A DNA stretch of 64,000 nt from Cyanophora paradoxa (GCA_004431415.1 QPMI01000535.1:186001-250000); one strand, 5' to 3'. Counted from the stretch's first letter, positions 22,866-35,230 are shown. Translations and numbers: made by a program. The notes: generated by a model not told the origin, from the sequence alone.

Positions 22866-23718
22866 CGAGCTGAGGCGCTCAGCTAACCGGCGCCTATGAC
22901 GTGCTATGCCATAGATGCTGCGGATGCGGTGCTTTATAATTAGCGGATCCTCTAGATCTCGGGCGCGACTTCGCCGCGCGTCGCGCAGGCCCGCCGCGCA
23001 GCCGATGCTTGACGGCGCGGCCGCGGGGGTGTGAAACGCGCCGGCCTCAGCGGCAGGCCAGACGCTGCTCAGTGCTGCAGGCACGTGCTGAGCTGCTCAG
23101 CGACAGAACGCACTGATCAATGATCATGCTTGCTCGACGGCGCGGCAGCAGCGGAGCGGTCGGCGGCGCATCTGCAAAGAACTGCGTACCCAACAATAAT
23201 GTATGCGATTAAAAAATGCAATGAAATTTCAATAATCCCTCGGACGCACAGCTACGATAACCGGCACCGTGGCGCTACCGGTACTGCCCTTTCGGCAGGC
23301 GTCGGCGCACCAGTTCTGCGGTACTGCCACGTGCACGGTGCACCTAGCCTGTGACCTATAGGTAACTGGGGGCTAGGCTGGCCCCCCGGGCCCGCATCGC
23401 CGAGTCGCGGCGCTCCGATTGACTCAGTGAAATCTGGATCCCCTATGGCTAGGCCTGCGAACTACGGGAATGGCGGCAGTCGCGCCGCGGCGGCAGGCCC
23501 TGAGGAGTCCCGCCGCAGGGCGTGGCCTGCACCTGGCGCGGCTCGCCCGCGCGGCAGGCCAAAGTCCCCAGGCCCCGAGGCCTGGGCCCCTGACCCCCTG
23601 GGCCCGGGCCCGGGCCTGCCAGCTGCATGCACTCATTGCACTGCGGCCCGGCCGTGGGCGGCTCAGGGCAGGGCCAGGCGCCTATCCGATGATCTAGCAG
23701 TACTGGCCGGCGGCGGAA
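22866..23718. other. Intergenic region upstream of copy D
   Basis: The first about 165 bp match the upstream region of copy C and probably hold the copy D promoter. The remainder is a mix of low-GC sequence (23170-23240) and very GC-rich sequence with repeated GGCC words (23370-23640). A long plus-strand frame from 23427 runs antisense across the next gene and lacks credible splice or start context; I do not call it. Confidence 0.5.
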
Positions 23719-26700
23719 CTAGGCCACGGGCAGGAGGGCGGGGCCGATCCACGCGTGGTGGGCGGTCCAGCCGGCCAGCTCCGCCCCGCCGCCCTCCCCG
23801 GGATCCCCGCCCCCCGCGTCCCCCCCCTCCTCCAAGGCCGACGCCGCCGCCTGCACGCAGGCGCCTCAGCCGGCCTCGGGCCGATCTTTGTTGCCGGGGC
23901 GCGCACTGCGTCGGCCTCGTCGGACGGGAGCAGCGCCGCCGCCGGATCGGCGCGGTACGCGCTCACGCCCCCGCCCTCCTCCTCCAGCCCGAGCCCGGGC
24001 TCCTCCCCTTCCGCCGAGTCCGCCGGGCACGACTGGGCCTGCGTCGGGGGGCGTTCGGGTCGGGTCGGGATCCGAGGGGGGTACGGCGCACGTCGTGGTC
24101 GAGGCGGCCCTCCTGGAAGTTGATCCCGATGCTCTCCTTCGCGTACTTCATCTGGGGGAGGGGGGGTACGGCTTCAGCCTCGCGCCCCGGGGCGAGAGGC
24201 TGGCGAGGGGCCACCGCTCGCCCCTCGCCCCTCGCCTCTCTAGGGAGCTCCCAGTCCGTCACGGTCCCCGCGCCCTTAGCGCTCTCTCCTCGGCCGGGCG
24301 CACGATGCTCTTGATGGCGTCCCGGTCGAGCTTGAACTTGCCGAGCTTGTGCCCGCGGTGCAGTGCCAGCTGCCACGCCTTCAGGCCCCGGTCGTACGGC
24401 TTCACCTGCTTGGCGGCTCAGCCTCAGCGGCGCTGCCCGCCCGCCCGCCCGCCCGCTCGCTCGCCTTCACTTGCGCCTTGTAGTTCGTGGCGTGGATGCC
24501 CCTGCGCGCCGGCCGGTCGGGGAGGGTTTCCTCTGAAGTAAGAATGAAATATAAGCGGGGGGGCACTTGTAGGAGCCGTCCATGGTGAAGTGGCACGAGC
24601 TGAAGTCCTTCGCCGCGTTCTCCGGCTTGATGCGCCCCGCCCACACCTGCCCAGCCGTGGGGCGAGCTTCGTGAGCGCCGGCGCCCGAAGGCGTGGCGCG
24701 CCGGGGGTACGGCGTTGCGCACGAGGGCCTCGCAGATGGGCACGACGGTGGCCTTCAGACCGCACTTGACCAGGTAGTCCGGCAGCTTGACGTCCTGTAA
24801 AAGGGGGTACAGCATCAGGGAGACCGCCGGGAAGGGGGTACAGCATTAGAGGGGGGGCGAGGAGGGGAAATCGGACCATGCCGTTGTCATACATGACCTT
24901 CTGCTCAAAGGCGGCCTGCGCGGGGTACGGCGGCTCAGCTGGCGGGAACGAGTACCCCACCCCCCTGAAACGGTACCCGCAGGGCCTCTCCGCAGTAGGA
25001 TTTGGAGAGTCGCTCCTTCGGAGGCTCGAAAGTCATCAGATTGAAGCTCCTGGGAGGCGAAAAGAGGGGTACGCGTCCGTTCGGATAGGGCCGCGGAAAG
25101 ATTCGAGCTCGGCAGTTGGCGTACCCCGAGATGTGGACCTTCAGGGTCCACGGAAGGTCGAGCTTCCCCTCGTTGATCGTCCAGATGACGTCTGCAGAGA
25201 CGAGAGTGGGGGGGGGGAGGGGGGGGGACGGCGTTCGAGGCTATATTTAGATAGGGGAGGGGGGCGCCGCACCGGCGTGGCTGTAGGGGGGTAGGGTGAC
25301 CTCCTTCGCCAGCTTCAGCTCCGTGATGCTCTCCGTCGACTGCCGGCGCCCCTTCTCAGCGGCGCGGCGAGGACGGAGCTCCGGGAGGGGGGAGGGGGGG
25401 GACGGGCCCACCTGGTCCTTCGTGTCCGTGAGGTTGACCTGCGAGACGCGGGGGGGGGGGGAGGGGGTCGGCCGAGGGGGGCGCGGGGCCGGATGGGGGT
25501 ACTACTACGCACGATGGCCTTGGTCTTGTTCTCCACCTTGGTGTTGATGTCGATGGTGATGGGCGTGAAGGGAATCGGGATGGGGATCTGCGGGGGCGTG
25601 AGGGCCCCGGGGCTCGCAGCCCCCTCCCCTCCCCGGCCGGGCCCGGCTTGGCCCGCGCGCACCTTCACTTCGATGGCTGCGCTGACGGACGCGCCCGTCT
25701 TGAGGCTGCTCTCGAGGTGAGCGGGGCCGGCCGGCCGGCGCGGCGGGGGCGGGGGCGGGGGCGGGGGCGGGGGCGCACGTCTTGTCGGCAGTGAACGAGT
25801 CGATGTCGATCACCTGCGCGCCGGGGCGGGGCGGGCGGGGCGGGGCGGGGCGTCAAGCGGGAGACCGGCCGCCGCCGCCAGCCCGGCGCCCCGCCCCGCC
25901 CCGCCCCGCGCCTCCCCGCCCCCGGCGGGCTTGCCTTGACGGTGCGCTCGATGGTCTCGGTCTGCGCGATCGGACTGTCGTTGTCCGCGTCCGCTATGAT
26001 CACCTGCCCTGGCTTCTGGACTGCGCGGGAGGCGGGGGAGACGGGGGAGGGCGGAGGCGCGAAGTTAGCCGACTTCGCTGGCTGCGAGGGGCCCATGGAT
26101 GGGCCAGCGGGGGGCAGGGTGCGCACTCGGCGGCGTCACTTTCAGGTACTGCGGGGCGGCGGGGCGGGGCGGGGCGGGGTGCGCGGGGAAAGAAGAAGTC
26201 AGATATAGAAGCCGGCGGCGGGACGAAAAGGTCCGGCGGGGATTCGAACCTTGAACTCGTCGGTGAAGATCGTGAAGTCCGGGGAGAGGTGCAGGTCGTT
26301 GCCGTACAGCTGGCGCACGGCGTCAGGAAGGGGAGGTGGAGGGGAGCGGGGCGGGCGCGCGGGGCGCGGGGCGGGGCGCACGTGGCACTTCTTGGGCGTG
26401 GCGTTCTTTGCCGCCTTGTCCGGGTGGATGCGCTCCTTCCCCATGCAGAGCGCCTTCGTGTACCTTTGGGCGGGGGGCCGCGGTCAGTGCACGGGACGGG
26501 GGCCGGGCCGAGAAGCGGGGCGGGACGCTCGCCTCCTGACGATGTCGGGGATCGAGAGGATCTTCGGGTTGGTGCTTTGCTCGACTGCGGCGGAGGCGGC
26601 GTGGGCAGAGGCGGCGTTGGCAGAGGCGGCGCGGGCGGGCGGGGCGGGGCGGGGCGGGGCGGCGCACATTTGGACATGTCGGCCGTCCCGCCCAGAATCT

Positions 26701-27143
26701 CCTTCACTAAACGTTCGAGCTCCCTTTGAGAGAACTTCGGCCCTCCTGCGCATGCGCACGGTGCGTCAGGAGGCGGCCGGGCTAGCACTCGGGGCGGGTC
26801 GGGGCCGGGGCTTCGCGCACCGGCTCCGAACATCTCTTCCCCGGGCAGGTGCCTCGGCGGCGTCTCCGCCGTTTCTGTAATGTGAAGCTGCGCGCGCGCG
26901 GTGCGCGTCTCAGGGGCGCAGGCCGCGCGCTCGCTCACTCCGGGCGCACCTTGGGAGCACTCGGGGGCGGAGGGAGCGGCGCCGGCTTGGGCGGGGGCGG
27001 CGGGGGAGGCGGGGCCGGTCTGGGCGGGGCCGGCCGGTGCACAACCGCCGCAGGCTGCCGACAACGCGTCAGCGGACGCGCGCGGCGGCGAGTCGAGCCG
27101 CGGATCGCACCGGCGGCCGATGTCTGCTGCGCCCACCGCCCAT
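23719..27143 (-). CDS. Aerolysin-fold-like (ETX/MTX2, natterin-like) candidate, paralogue 1
   Basis: Start is ATG 27143 (MGGGRSRHRPP, exon 27111-27143); exon 2 (26950-27054) is a proline-rich linker; the stop is TAG 23719-23721. Several further small exons follow. An N-terminal part has motifs shared with two paralogues (FSQRELERLVKEIL near 26730; NPKILSIPDIVRR near 26560; YTKALCMGKER near 26440). The central part, about 25130-26015, has DADNDSP, then alternating polar/hydrophobic strands, then a segment with LPPYSH followed by LPW. That order resembles the pore module of aerolysin-type proteins (alternating strands, V-x-PP-x-[ST] then a [VL]P-[FYW] strand). A C-terminal part with two conserved Cys-containing exons follows, then an acidic, Gly-rich end. 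The Gly2 start suggests possible myristoylation. Toxicity is not shown; many such proteins have other roles. The family call is tentative. Confidence 0.5.
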
Positions 27144-27801
27144 CCTAGCCTGCCTTCCGCGGACTTCGGAGGAGAACGCAGGACCGCAACGCTTCCGCGG
27201 ACTCTGGCGTCACGGCGCTCGGACGGCCGGGGGCGCGGGCGCCAGCCGGCGACGTCGACGGGCCGGGCTGGGAGGAAGTCGTCAGCCCCGCTGACGCGGA
27301 CACGCCGGCAACGACAACGCGTCAGCCGGCGCCCGACGCTGGTGCAACAGTGGTGCTGCCGCAGGTCCGCTGGCGCGAGCCGGAACAATGTACCGGGCTT
27401 CCGGATGACCGCTGCCAAACGCTTGCTGGGGCTGTGTCTGGCAATGTTATGGAATCAGAGCTCGTTAGCTCGCCCTGTCCCCACAGACAGCGACCATCAC
27501 CTTTTTTTCACCGCCGGCACGGGTACATGAATTCGAAGTTCAACCACCTGACCAGGCCCGACTGGCCCAGCGGGGCGAAGCCGCAGGAGGCCCTGAGGGA
27601 ACACTAGTACTCATATTGATTGAAAGAAACCGCAGAATGTATCTACTAGGCTACGTGCTACGAAAAAGTCTGAACGGCGCCGCGCGCGCGCGCGCGACCG
27701 TCGACGGTCGGACCGGAGTCCCGGAGTCCGGGAGTCGGCTGCGCATGTTCTGCAACTTTGAGTCCTTCGGGCCAACGTGGCGACGTCTCTGGCGTCTGGC
27801 G
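27144..27801. other. Intergenic spacer between paralogues 1 and 2
   Basis: It separates the start of paralogue 1 from the stop of paralogue 2 and should contain the promoter of the former and the 3' UTR of the latter. Minus-strand frames remain open but show no start, splice or composition support. The stretch 27600-27700 is lower in GC, and a short (cg)n run lies at about 27680-27698. Confidence 0.45.
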
Positions 27802-30800
27802 CTAATGCAGAAGCCAGCCGGCGGCCCCCAGGTCGGCCCAGGCGTCGCCGCCGTCCGCGGCCGACGCCGTCGGCCCTCCCATCGAAATCGCGTGCGGGCC
27901 TTCCGACGCGACCGCCTCGGCCTCGCCGACCCCCGAGAAGACGTCGTGCGAGTCCGAGCCGGCGGAGTCGAGCTCCGCGTCCGCGGCGCAGGTGTAGGGA
28001 GTCACCGGGGCCTGGGAAATCGCCCCAGTCAGCGGGCGGGCGGCGGGCACGCACGCGCGCCCGGCGCCTCTAAACGGCACAGAGGGCAGCGGGGGCGGGG
28101 GTACCTCGGCCGCGATCGCGACTTCGTTCGCGGGGGCCTCGAGGCGGTCGAAGTACGAGTACCCATCCGCGTAGAGGGGGGCCTCGCGGGGCGCATGCAT
28201 CTCGCCGAAACTGTCGACGTACCCCCCGTGCCGGACCACGGCTCTCTGCGGGGCGCTCCTGCCGCTGCCGCTGGCGTCGCCGCTGCCGCTCCCGCCGCTG
28301 CTGTCATCGCCGCCTCCGTTGGAGTCGCCGCTGCCGCCGGCGTCGCCGCTGCCGCCGCTGTCGCCGCTGCCGCCGGCGTCGCCGCTGCCGCCGCTGTCGC
28401 CGCTGCCGCCGGCGTCGCCGCTGCCGCCGCTGTCGCCGCTGCTGCCGGCGTTGTCGCTGCTGCCCCCTCCGTCACCGCGCGCCCCGCCACTGCCGCCACC
28501 GCCGTCGTTCTTGCCGCCGTCGCTGCCATCGCCGCTGTCGTCAGCGCCGCCGGCGCTGTGGCTTTCGCCGCCACCACCGCCGCCGGACCCGCCGGCGTCC
28601 GACTCGTCGGACCCGCCGTCGTTGCCGCCGCCGCTGCGCGCCCGCCCGTCGCTGGTCTCAGGCCTCTGCTCCTCGCCGTCCTGCGAGGAACTACCGCCAC
28701 TGCCACCGCCGCCGCTGCTGTCGTCAGAGCCGGCGCCGCTGCCGCCGCCATCGCCGCCGCCGCCGCCACCGCTGTGGCCGGCGCCGCTGCTGCCGCCGTC
28801 GTTGTCGCCGCCGCCGCCGCTGCTGCTGCTGTCCTCGCCCTGGCGGTCGGACACGGAAGCCCCCGCGCCGTCCTCCGCGCCCGCCCCCCCGCGCCTGTGT
28901 GCTGCTGCGCGTCCTCGTCGCCGTCGCCGCCGTCGCCGCGGCCGCTGCGGTCGCCACTCCGGCCGCCGCTGGAGCTCGCCCGCCCCGGCCGCCCCGCCGG
29001 CGGCGCCGGCTCCTCCTCCTCAGTTGCCGCCTCCTGCGGGGCCTCCTCGGCCGCCTGCTGCTCGGCCCCCGCCGCCTCCGGCGCCGGCCCGGCCGCCTCC
29101 GGCACCTGCACCTCCGCCTGGGTCTGAGCCCCCGCCGCCTTCGCGCCCTCGGCCCCCGCCGCCTCCTGCCCCTGCTGCTGCTCCCGTCCCCCGTCCTCCG
29201 CCGCCGCCTGCCGCGCGGCCCCGCGTGAGCTCCTAGGGGGCCGCATGCTCGAGATCCGGCGGGGGGTACCTGCTCCTGGCCGGCCTCCTGCTGCTCCTGC
29301 TCCTGCGCCTGCGTTCGCTGCGGTCAGGACCGGCGCGGGCGGCGATCGAGGGCCGTAAAGAACAGGGGCGCCTGCGACTCGGCCTCCCCCTCCTCCTTCG
29401 GCGGGGCCGCCTCCGCCTCCTCCGCCTCCGGCGGGGCCGCCTGCTCCTCCTCCTGCATCGCAGAGGCCCCGGGTCAAAGAAGAAGATCGGGAGCCGAGCT
29501 GCGCGGGGAGGCCGGCGCGCCTGCGGCTGCTCCTCCTGCTCCTGCCCCTCCTCCTGCTGCGGCGCCTCCTCCTCCTCCGGGCGCTCGGTGGCCTCCTTCT
29601 CCTCCTCCGGAGGGCGCTGCGCGCGGGCGCCCCCCGACAGCTCCATCAGCCAATGCGGGCCCGCCGGGCCGGGCCGGGCCGGGGCGGGCCCCGCCGCACC
29701 TCCTCAACGCCGTCCTCCTTGAACGAGTCGACGAGGCCCTGAGCCTCCTGGAGTCCCTGCGGCCGGGCCGGGCGGGGCGGGGCGGGCCCGAGTTATAAAT
29801 AGCGCGCCCCTCGGGCAGGCGTCAGGCACGCCCCGGGCACCTTCATGACCTCCAGCCCGCCCGCCCCGACCTGCTCCGAGGAGGGCGCGGGTCAGGGGAG
29901 GACGGAATAGGGACGGCGGGGCGCAGGCGAGCGGGCCGCGCCGCGCTTGCCTTCGCGAGCTTGGAGCCGATGCCCTTGAGGCCCTTGCCGAGCTTGCCCA
30001 GCTTGCCCTTCAGCCCCTTCTTCCCCTGCACCGCCGCCCCGGCCTCAGTCCTCTGCCGACGAGATCGGATCGGGAGCTCTGCGACCGCGGACCTTGCTCT
30101 TGTCCTTCTTGCCACCCTTCTTCTTGCCTCCCTTGCTCTTATCCTTCTTTCCGCCCTTCTTCTTGCCGCCCTTGCTCTTGTCCTTCTTGCCACCCTTCTT
30201 CTTGTCGCCTGCGCGCCGGCGTGAGAACCCGCAGGGGAAGCCGAGTCGCGGGCGCCACGCCAACCCTTGTCGCCCTTCTTGCCGTCCTTGCCCTTGCCTT
30301 TCTTGCCTGCGGTCGCGATCCATGTAAGCGAGGGCGGACTAAGGCGCCCAGGGGCGGCCGCGCGGCGCGCCCCGCGCACCCTTGCCCTGGCCCTTGCCCT
30401 TCTTCCCGCCCTTGTCCTTCCCGGGCTTGGCGAGCTTCTTGTGCTTGTCCTTCTTCTTCTCCCTGTCCGGCTTGGTCTTCCTGTCCTTCTCCTTCTCCGA
30501 CGCAAGCTTCTTGTGCTTCTCCTTCTTCGGCTTCCGGCCGCGCTCCTTCTCCTTGCCCTTGTCCTTCTCCTTGCCCTTGTCCTTCGCCTTGTCTGCGGGG
30601 AGGAGGGGAGACGGCGGGTGAGCGCTCCTCCTCCTCCATCAGCTAGTTAGATAGTGATAAAACGGCGCGCCCTTCTTCTTCTCGGACTTCTTGCGCTCGC
30701 GCTCGGAGCGGCGGCGATCCCGGTCGATCGCCTTGTCGGGCTTCTTCTCCTTCCCCGGCTTGCCCGGCTTGCCGGGCTTCTTCTCCCGCCCGGGCTTCTT

Positions 30801-33800
30801 TTTGTCTGCGGCGGCCTCTTATTTTCAGTCCCGCGCTTTGATTTGCTCGAGGTCGGCCGGGCGTGGGGCGCGGCGCACCGCCCCTCTTCTCGCCCCCGCC
30901 GAGCTTCTTCTGCTTCTCCTTCTCCTTCTGGCCCTTCTTGCGGCCGCCGTCCTTGATTAAGCCGGACTGCGCGCCCGCCGCCGCGTAAGAGGGGCGGCCC
31001 GCACGAAGCTCGGCGAGGACCTCGCCTTGTGCTTGGTCGGCTTCCTGTCGCCGCGGCTGCCCCCCTTGCTGGAGCCGGGCTGCGGCCCCGGCGGGGACGC
31101 CGACAGGTCAGACGGGGCGCGAGGGGCCGGCCAGAGGGGAGGAGTCAGCCCCGGCCCACCTTGTTCTTGTGCGGCTTCGACGAGTCGTCGCCTGGAGGTA
31201 TTGGTGGGTGAGGGGGGAAGCACGAAGGCCAGGCGAGGCGGGGCGCACCCTTGCCGCCCTTGTACTTGCCGCCCTTATCCCTGCCGCCCTTGCCACCCTT
31301 GCCGCCCTTCGACAGGGCCTTGTCTGCGATAGTTGCGAAGGGGTGTCAGGGGATGATATCGACGCGGGCGCGGCTCGTGCGCGGCGGACCTTTCGACGGC
31401 TTCTTGCCCGGCTTGGAGCCGGGCTTGGGCTTCTTGTCCGGCTTGGACCCGGGCTTGGGCTTCTTGTCCGGCTTGGACCCGGGCTTGGGCTTCTTGCCCG
31501 GCTTGGACCCGGGCTTGGGCTTCTTGCCCGGCTTGGACCCGGGCTTGGGCTTCTTGTCCGGCTTTGCTCCAGGCTTCGTCCCCCCCTTCTTTCCGCCGCC
31601 TGCGCGCCGTCATGAGACTCCGTGGGGGGGAGCCGACTCGTGGGGCCGGGGCCGACCCTTATCCCCCTTCTTGCCGCCGCCCTTCTTGCCGCCGCCCTTC
31701 TTGCCGCCGCCCTTCTTGCCGCCGCCCTTCTTGCCTCCCTTCTTGCCTCCCTTCTTGCCGCCCTTTCCACCGAACGATCCCGCGTCGAAGCTGCGGACGA
31801 AGTTAGTTACGCTTGCGTACCGGGGAGGGGGAGGCCGGGGGAGGGGGAGGGGGGAGGAGGGGAGGGAGAGCGCACTCCATGGTACCCCCGGTCTTCGAGG
31901 AGCGACCCGCGAACAGCTTGCGGCCCCTGCGGCGCCGCTCAGCTCGGCCCAATGGAACTCGACGGCGGGTTCGGATCCCGGCGGGCGCACTTGTCGGCGG
32001 CCGACTCGCCGGCCTCCTTGTTGGGCCGGTTGGGATCGTCCTGCGCGGTGCAAGTGGGCCCGGGGCTCGGGGAGTTCGGCCGAGAGGAAGGAAGGGCTTC
32101 AGCGGGCTCTAGAGTCTCGAGAACCGCAAGGAGAGAAGGAAAAGGAGAGGCTAGAGGCTAGAGGCTTAGAGGCTAGAGGCTAGAGGAAAGAAGGACGTCG
32201 GTGGGCTTAAAGGCCGCGAACAGCCGGGGCCTGGCCAGTGGCGGGGCGGGGCGGGGCGGGGCGGGGCGGGGCGGGCGCGGGCGCACGGGCGCTTCGTCCT
32301 CGTCCTGCCCGGGCGAGCTCTCGTCCTTCGTCCTCGCCCGCGGCCCTGCGCGCGCCCCCGCCCGCCCGCCCCCTCAGAGCAGAGGCGACGCGCGCCGACG
32401 GCGGAATGGGGGGCACGCACGCACCGACGTGCTTGGGCTTGGGCTTCGGGAAGAGGCGCTCCGGCACGGGCGGCAGCGTCTGCTCGCCCCACTTGAACTG
32501 CGCGGGCCCAGGTTGGGTGGGTGGGTGGAGGGGCGGCGCGCGGCTTCTCGGTGCTGCTCTCGGAGCAGGGGCGCACGATCTGCTTGATTGCGTCCTCGTC
32601 GAGCTCGTAGTCGTCCACGTTGCGCCCCTGCGAAGGAGGGAAGGATCAGATCAGATTGATCAGATCAGATCTGATCTGATCCGAGGGACGGCGCGGCGCG
32701 CCTGGTAGAGGGCGAGCTGCCAGGAGGCGAGGCCCGGGAGCGGCTTCGTCTGCGAGCGAGCGAGCGAACGAAGAAGGCACTCCCCGTCAGCGAGAGGGAG
32801 GGAGGCCCTCCTCGACGGCTTGCTTCCCTCTGCGATCCAGATCTAGGTCCAGAGCGAGCGCAGCGCACGGAAACTTGGGACTTGGTGCCGGCGGCGGTCA
32901 GGCCCTTGTACTCGCCCTGCAGCGTGAACGAGCACTTCGAGAAGTCCCGCGACCACTCCTTCACCTTGCCGCCCCACGCCTGCCGCGCGGGTGGGCGGCC
33001 GGCCGGCACGGAGAGCCAAGCCAAGCTCAGCTGAGCGCACGAGGGCCTCGCAGACGGGTACGGAGCGCATGTGGAGTCCGCACTTCTCCACGTAGTTCGG
33101 CAGGCGGCCCACCGCCGTCCCGTCGCCCCCGTCGTCCTGCCCTCAGGTGAGACGGGGGGGTAGATGGTGGGGGGTAGGGGGGGGGTAGGGGGTTGGGCGC
33201 ACGCGGTAGAGGAGGCCCTGGTCGAAGTACGCCTTGATGATGCTGCCGCACCTGGGGGTACCGGCTCGGGAGGGGGGGGCGGAGGTGGAGAGGGGTACAG
33301 CGCACATGGATGTCTGGGCGCGGTCCGCCGGCGGCTCGAACGTGACGAAGTTGAAGTCGCTGGGGGCGGGAAGGGAGGGGGAGGGGGTGGGCGGGGGTAC
33401 GCGTCACTGAGGCGGCCGGTGCTAGGCGCGCGCAGAAGAGGCGGTACCCCTCGATGTCGATCTTGGCCTCGTAGGGGAGCTCGGTCGTGCCCTCCATTTG
33501 CGTCCAGACGACGTCAGCGTGCGAGAAGGGCGGCAGCTTCACCAGCTTGGACAGACTGCGCAGGCGGGAGGGGGGGTACGGTTGAGATCCTGAAGGGCGC
33601 AGGGAGAGGAGAGGGGGGCGCGCTCACGTCATCGTGGTGATCTTCTCGCTCTTGCCACCCTTGCCCTTCGATCCGGTGATCTGAGAGGCGGCGGTCGGTC
33701 GGAATCGGCGCGCGGGGGTACATGTGTCCGGGAGGGGGTACGCGCACGGTCGTCTTCGAATCGACGGTCGCTTCAGCGAACGGGACCTCCGCTATCACGG

Positions 33801-35230
33801 AGACGTTCGTGACGGATTCGACGCTGCGCAGGGGTACGCGGACGAGTCGGAGGCGGGAAGGGGTACGCGACGTGGCCGTGGGGCGCACCCGTTCTTGGAA
33901 TTGAACTCGTGCGACTCGCGTTGTGTGGCGCTCTGCCGCGGCCCCGCGCCTCCCCGTGAGCAACGCCGCGTTTCGCGTGCCCCCCTCCCCTCCCCCAAAC
34001 CCCGGCACCTTTGTGATGCGCTCCGTCTGCCACTCCGGGCTGTCGTTGTCCGCGTCGGCGTGGATCACCTGAGCGGGGGGCGGGGGGGTAAGCGATAGAT
34101 TCGATCTTCCGGGTGGGGGTACGCCGGCGCTGCTGCTAGGCGGCACCTGGCTCGGCTTCTTGACCGGCGGCGTGAGCTTCGTGTCTGCGCGGCGGGGCGG
34201 GTCGAACGTCAAGCGAGCGGGCCGCGCGGGGGAGGGGGAAGAGGAGGGAGGGGGCACGCGCATTTGAAGTTGCCGGCCTTGACCTTGAAGGTGGTCGACT
34301 TGGGGAGGTCGTTCCCGTAGACCTGCACGTACCCGGGCGCAGGTTCGGCGGCGCCCCGGGCCGGGCGAGGGCGAGGGCGGGGGTCCACTCCAGGCGCACC
34401 TTGCATGTCCCCTTCGCCGGCTTGTCGCCCTTCTTCGCCGGGTCGAAGCGCTCCGCCCCCTGGCACAGCGCCTTCGTGTAGCTGCGGGGTACGCGGTTCG
34501 CCCGCGGAGGGAAGGAAGGACGACGGAGGGGGGTACGCGGGCGGCGGGCGGACCGCCGGACTTCGTTGGGGATGACGAGGATCTTGGGGTTGTCCTTCGC
34601 GACCTCCACTGGGGGCGGGCGGGCGCGTCCGTGAGCGGCGCGGCGAGCCCGGGGGGGGAGGGATCGCGGGACGGGTACGCGCACCCTTCGTCGAGTCGAG
34701 GCCGCCCTGGAATAGGTCCTTAACGACCTCCCTCAGCTCGCGCTGCGAGAACTTGACGCCGCCTGCGAGCGCGGCGTAGCGCGGCGCGGCGTGAGCAGCG
34801 CGGCGAGTCCGGACGAGGGGCGACGCGAGGACGGGGCGCTGCGCGGCTCGGTCCCTTCCCGACTTCATCTATATGTCCGCCGCACCTGCCGTGAAGAGCT
34901 CCTTGGCAGGAGGGAATTCAGACGGCACGGAGGGGCCCACTGTGATGCCGACATCCTGCCGGCAAGCGCGCGCCGCGTCGTTCGGGGGCGAGCTGCTGAG
35001 CCGCTCTCAAGCGGGAGCGCCGCGGCTCACCTGCCGGTTCGGGGGCGGCGGGACGGGCGAGGGCGGCGGCGCCGCCGCCGGCACGTAGACCGGAGGCGGT
35101 GGCTGCAGGCGCGGGGCGCATATGCATAAGCCGGCCATCGGCAGCTGAGCACGGGAGCGCGGCGGCGGCGGCGGCGGGGGCGACGCACCCCGGGAGGAAG
35201 CGGCTTCGGCTTCGCGATCTTGGCGCCCAT
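27802..35230 (-). CDS. Aerolysin-fold-like candidate, paralogue 2, with very long repetitive charged tail
   Basis: Start is ATG 35230 (MGAKIAKPKPLPPG), followed by a Pro-rich exon (about 35034-35105) and the shared N-terminal motifs (FSQRELREVVKDLF near 34740; NPKILVIPNEVRRS near 34570; YTKALCQGAERF near 34460). The central beta-rich block is about 33490-34070, with DADNDSPEWQ and LPPFSH. C-terminal Cys-containing exons run to about 32530, then a Lys/Pro exon ends FPKPKPKH. Exons then continue without a visible stop into KGGGKK, KPGSKPDKKPK and KKDKSKGGKKKGG repeats (30050-31780), an acidic Glu/Gln/Ala block (28900-29640) and a Gly/Ser/Asp block, ending GWLLH-stop at 27802. Joints through 29.7-32.1 kb are supported by in-phase CGCAG acceptors, but a split into two genes, near 32.1 or 29.65 kb, is possible. 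The fold call is tentative; function unknown. Confidence 0.45.
28325..28445. repeat. 36-bp coding tandem repeat (Gly/Ser/Asp/Ala)
   Basis: About three copies of a 36-bp unit encode, on the minus strand, repeats of GDSGGSGDAGGS. The repeat lies inside a larger Gly/Ser/Asp-rich block (about 28250-28850). It preserves the reading frame. Confidence 0.8.
29794..29802 (+). promoter_or_regulatory. Perfect TATA-box-like word inside an intron
   Basis: The word tataaatag sits in an otherwise extremely GC-rich intron of the long minus-strand gene (intron about 29759-29841). It may be an alternative or antisense promoter, or chance. In the minus direction it lies about 150 bp ahead of an in-frame ATG at 29646 that begins the acidic block. 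Confidence 0.25.
30095..30215. repeat. 39-bp coding tandem repeat (KKDKSKGGKKKGG)
   Basis: About three copies of a 39-bp unit read on the minus strand as KKDKSKGGKKKGG. The copies differ mainly at third codon positions, which suggests that the protein repeat is being kept while the DNA drifts. Confidence 0.8.
31390..31580. repeat. 30-bp coding tandem repeat (KPKPGSKPDK)
   Basis: About six near-identical 30-bp units read on the minus strand as KPKPGSKPDK or KPKPGSKPGK. Very high DNA identity between units points to recent expansion. Confidence 0.85.
31660..31765. repeat. 15-bp and 12-bp coding tandem repeats (KGGGK, KKGG)
   Basis: Four copies of a 15-bp unit followed by shorter 12-bp units encode KKGGGKKGGGKKGGG-type sequence on the minus strand. 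They follow an exon start with SFDAGSFGGKGG. Confidence 0.8.

Noticed and set aside
23427-24314. 295-codon plus-strand ORF
   Set aside because: Overlaps the 3' exons of paralogue 1 in antisense and reads as Pro/Arg/Ala filler without splice support.
28325-28445. Regular 36-bp repeats that could suggest a CRISPR array
   Set aside because: The units are contiguous with no unique spacers and encode an in-frame protein repeat in a eukaryotic gene.
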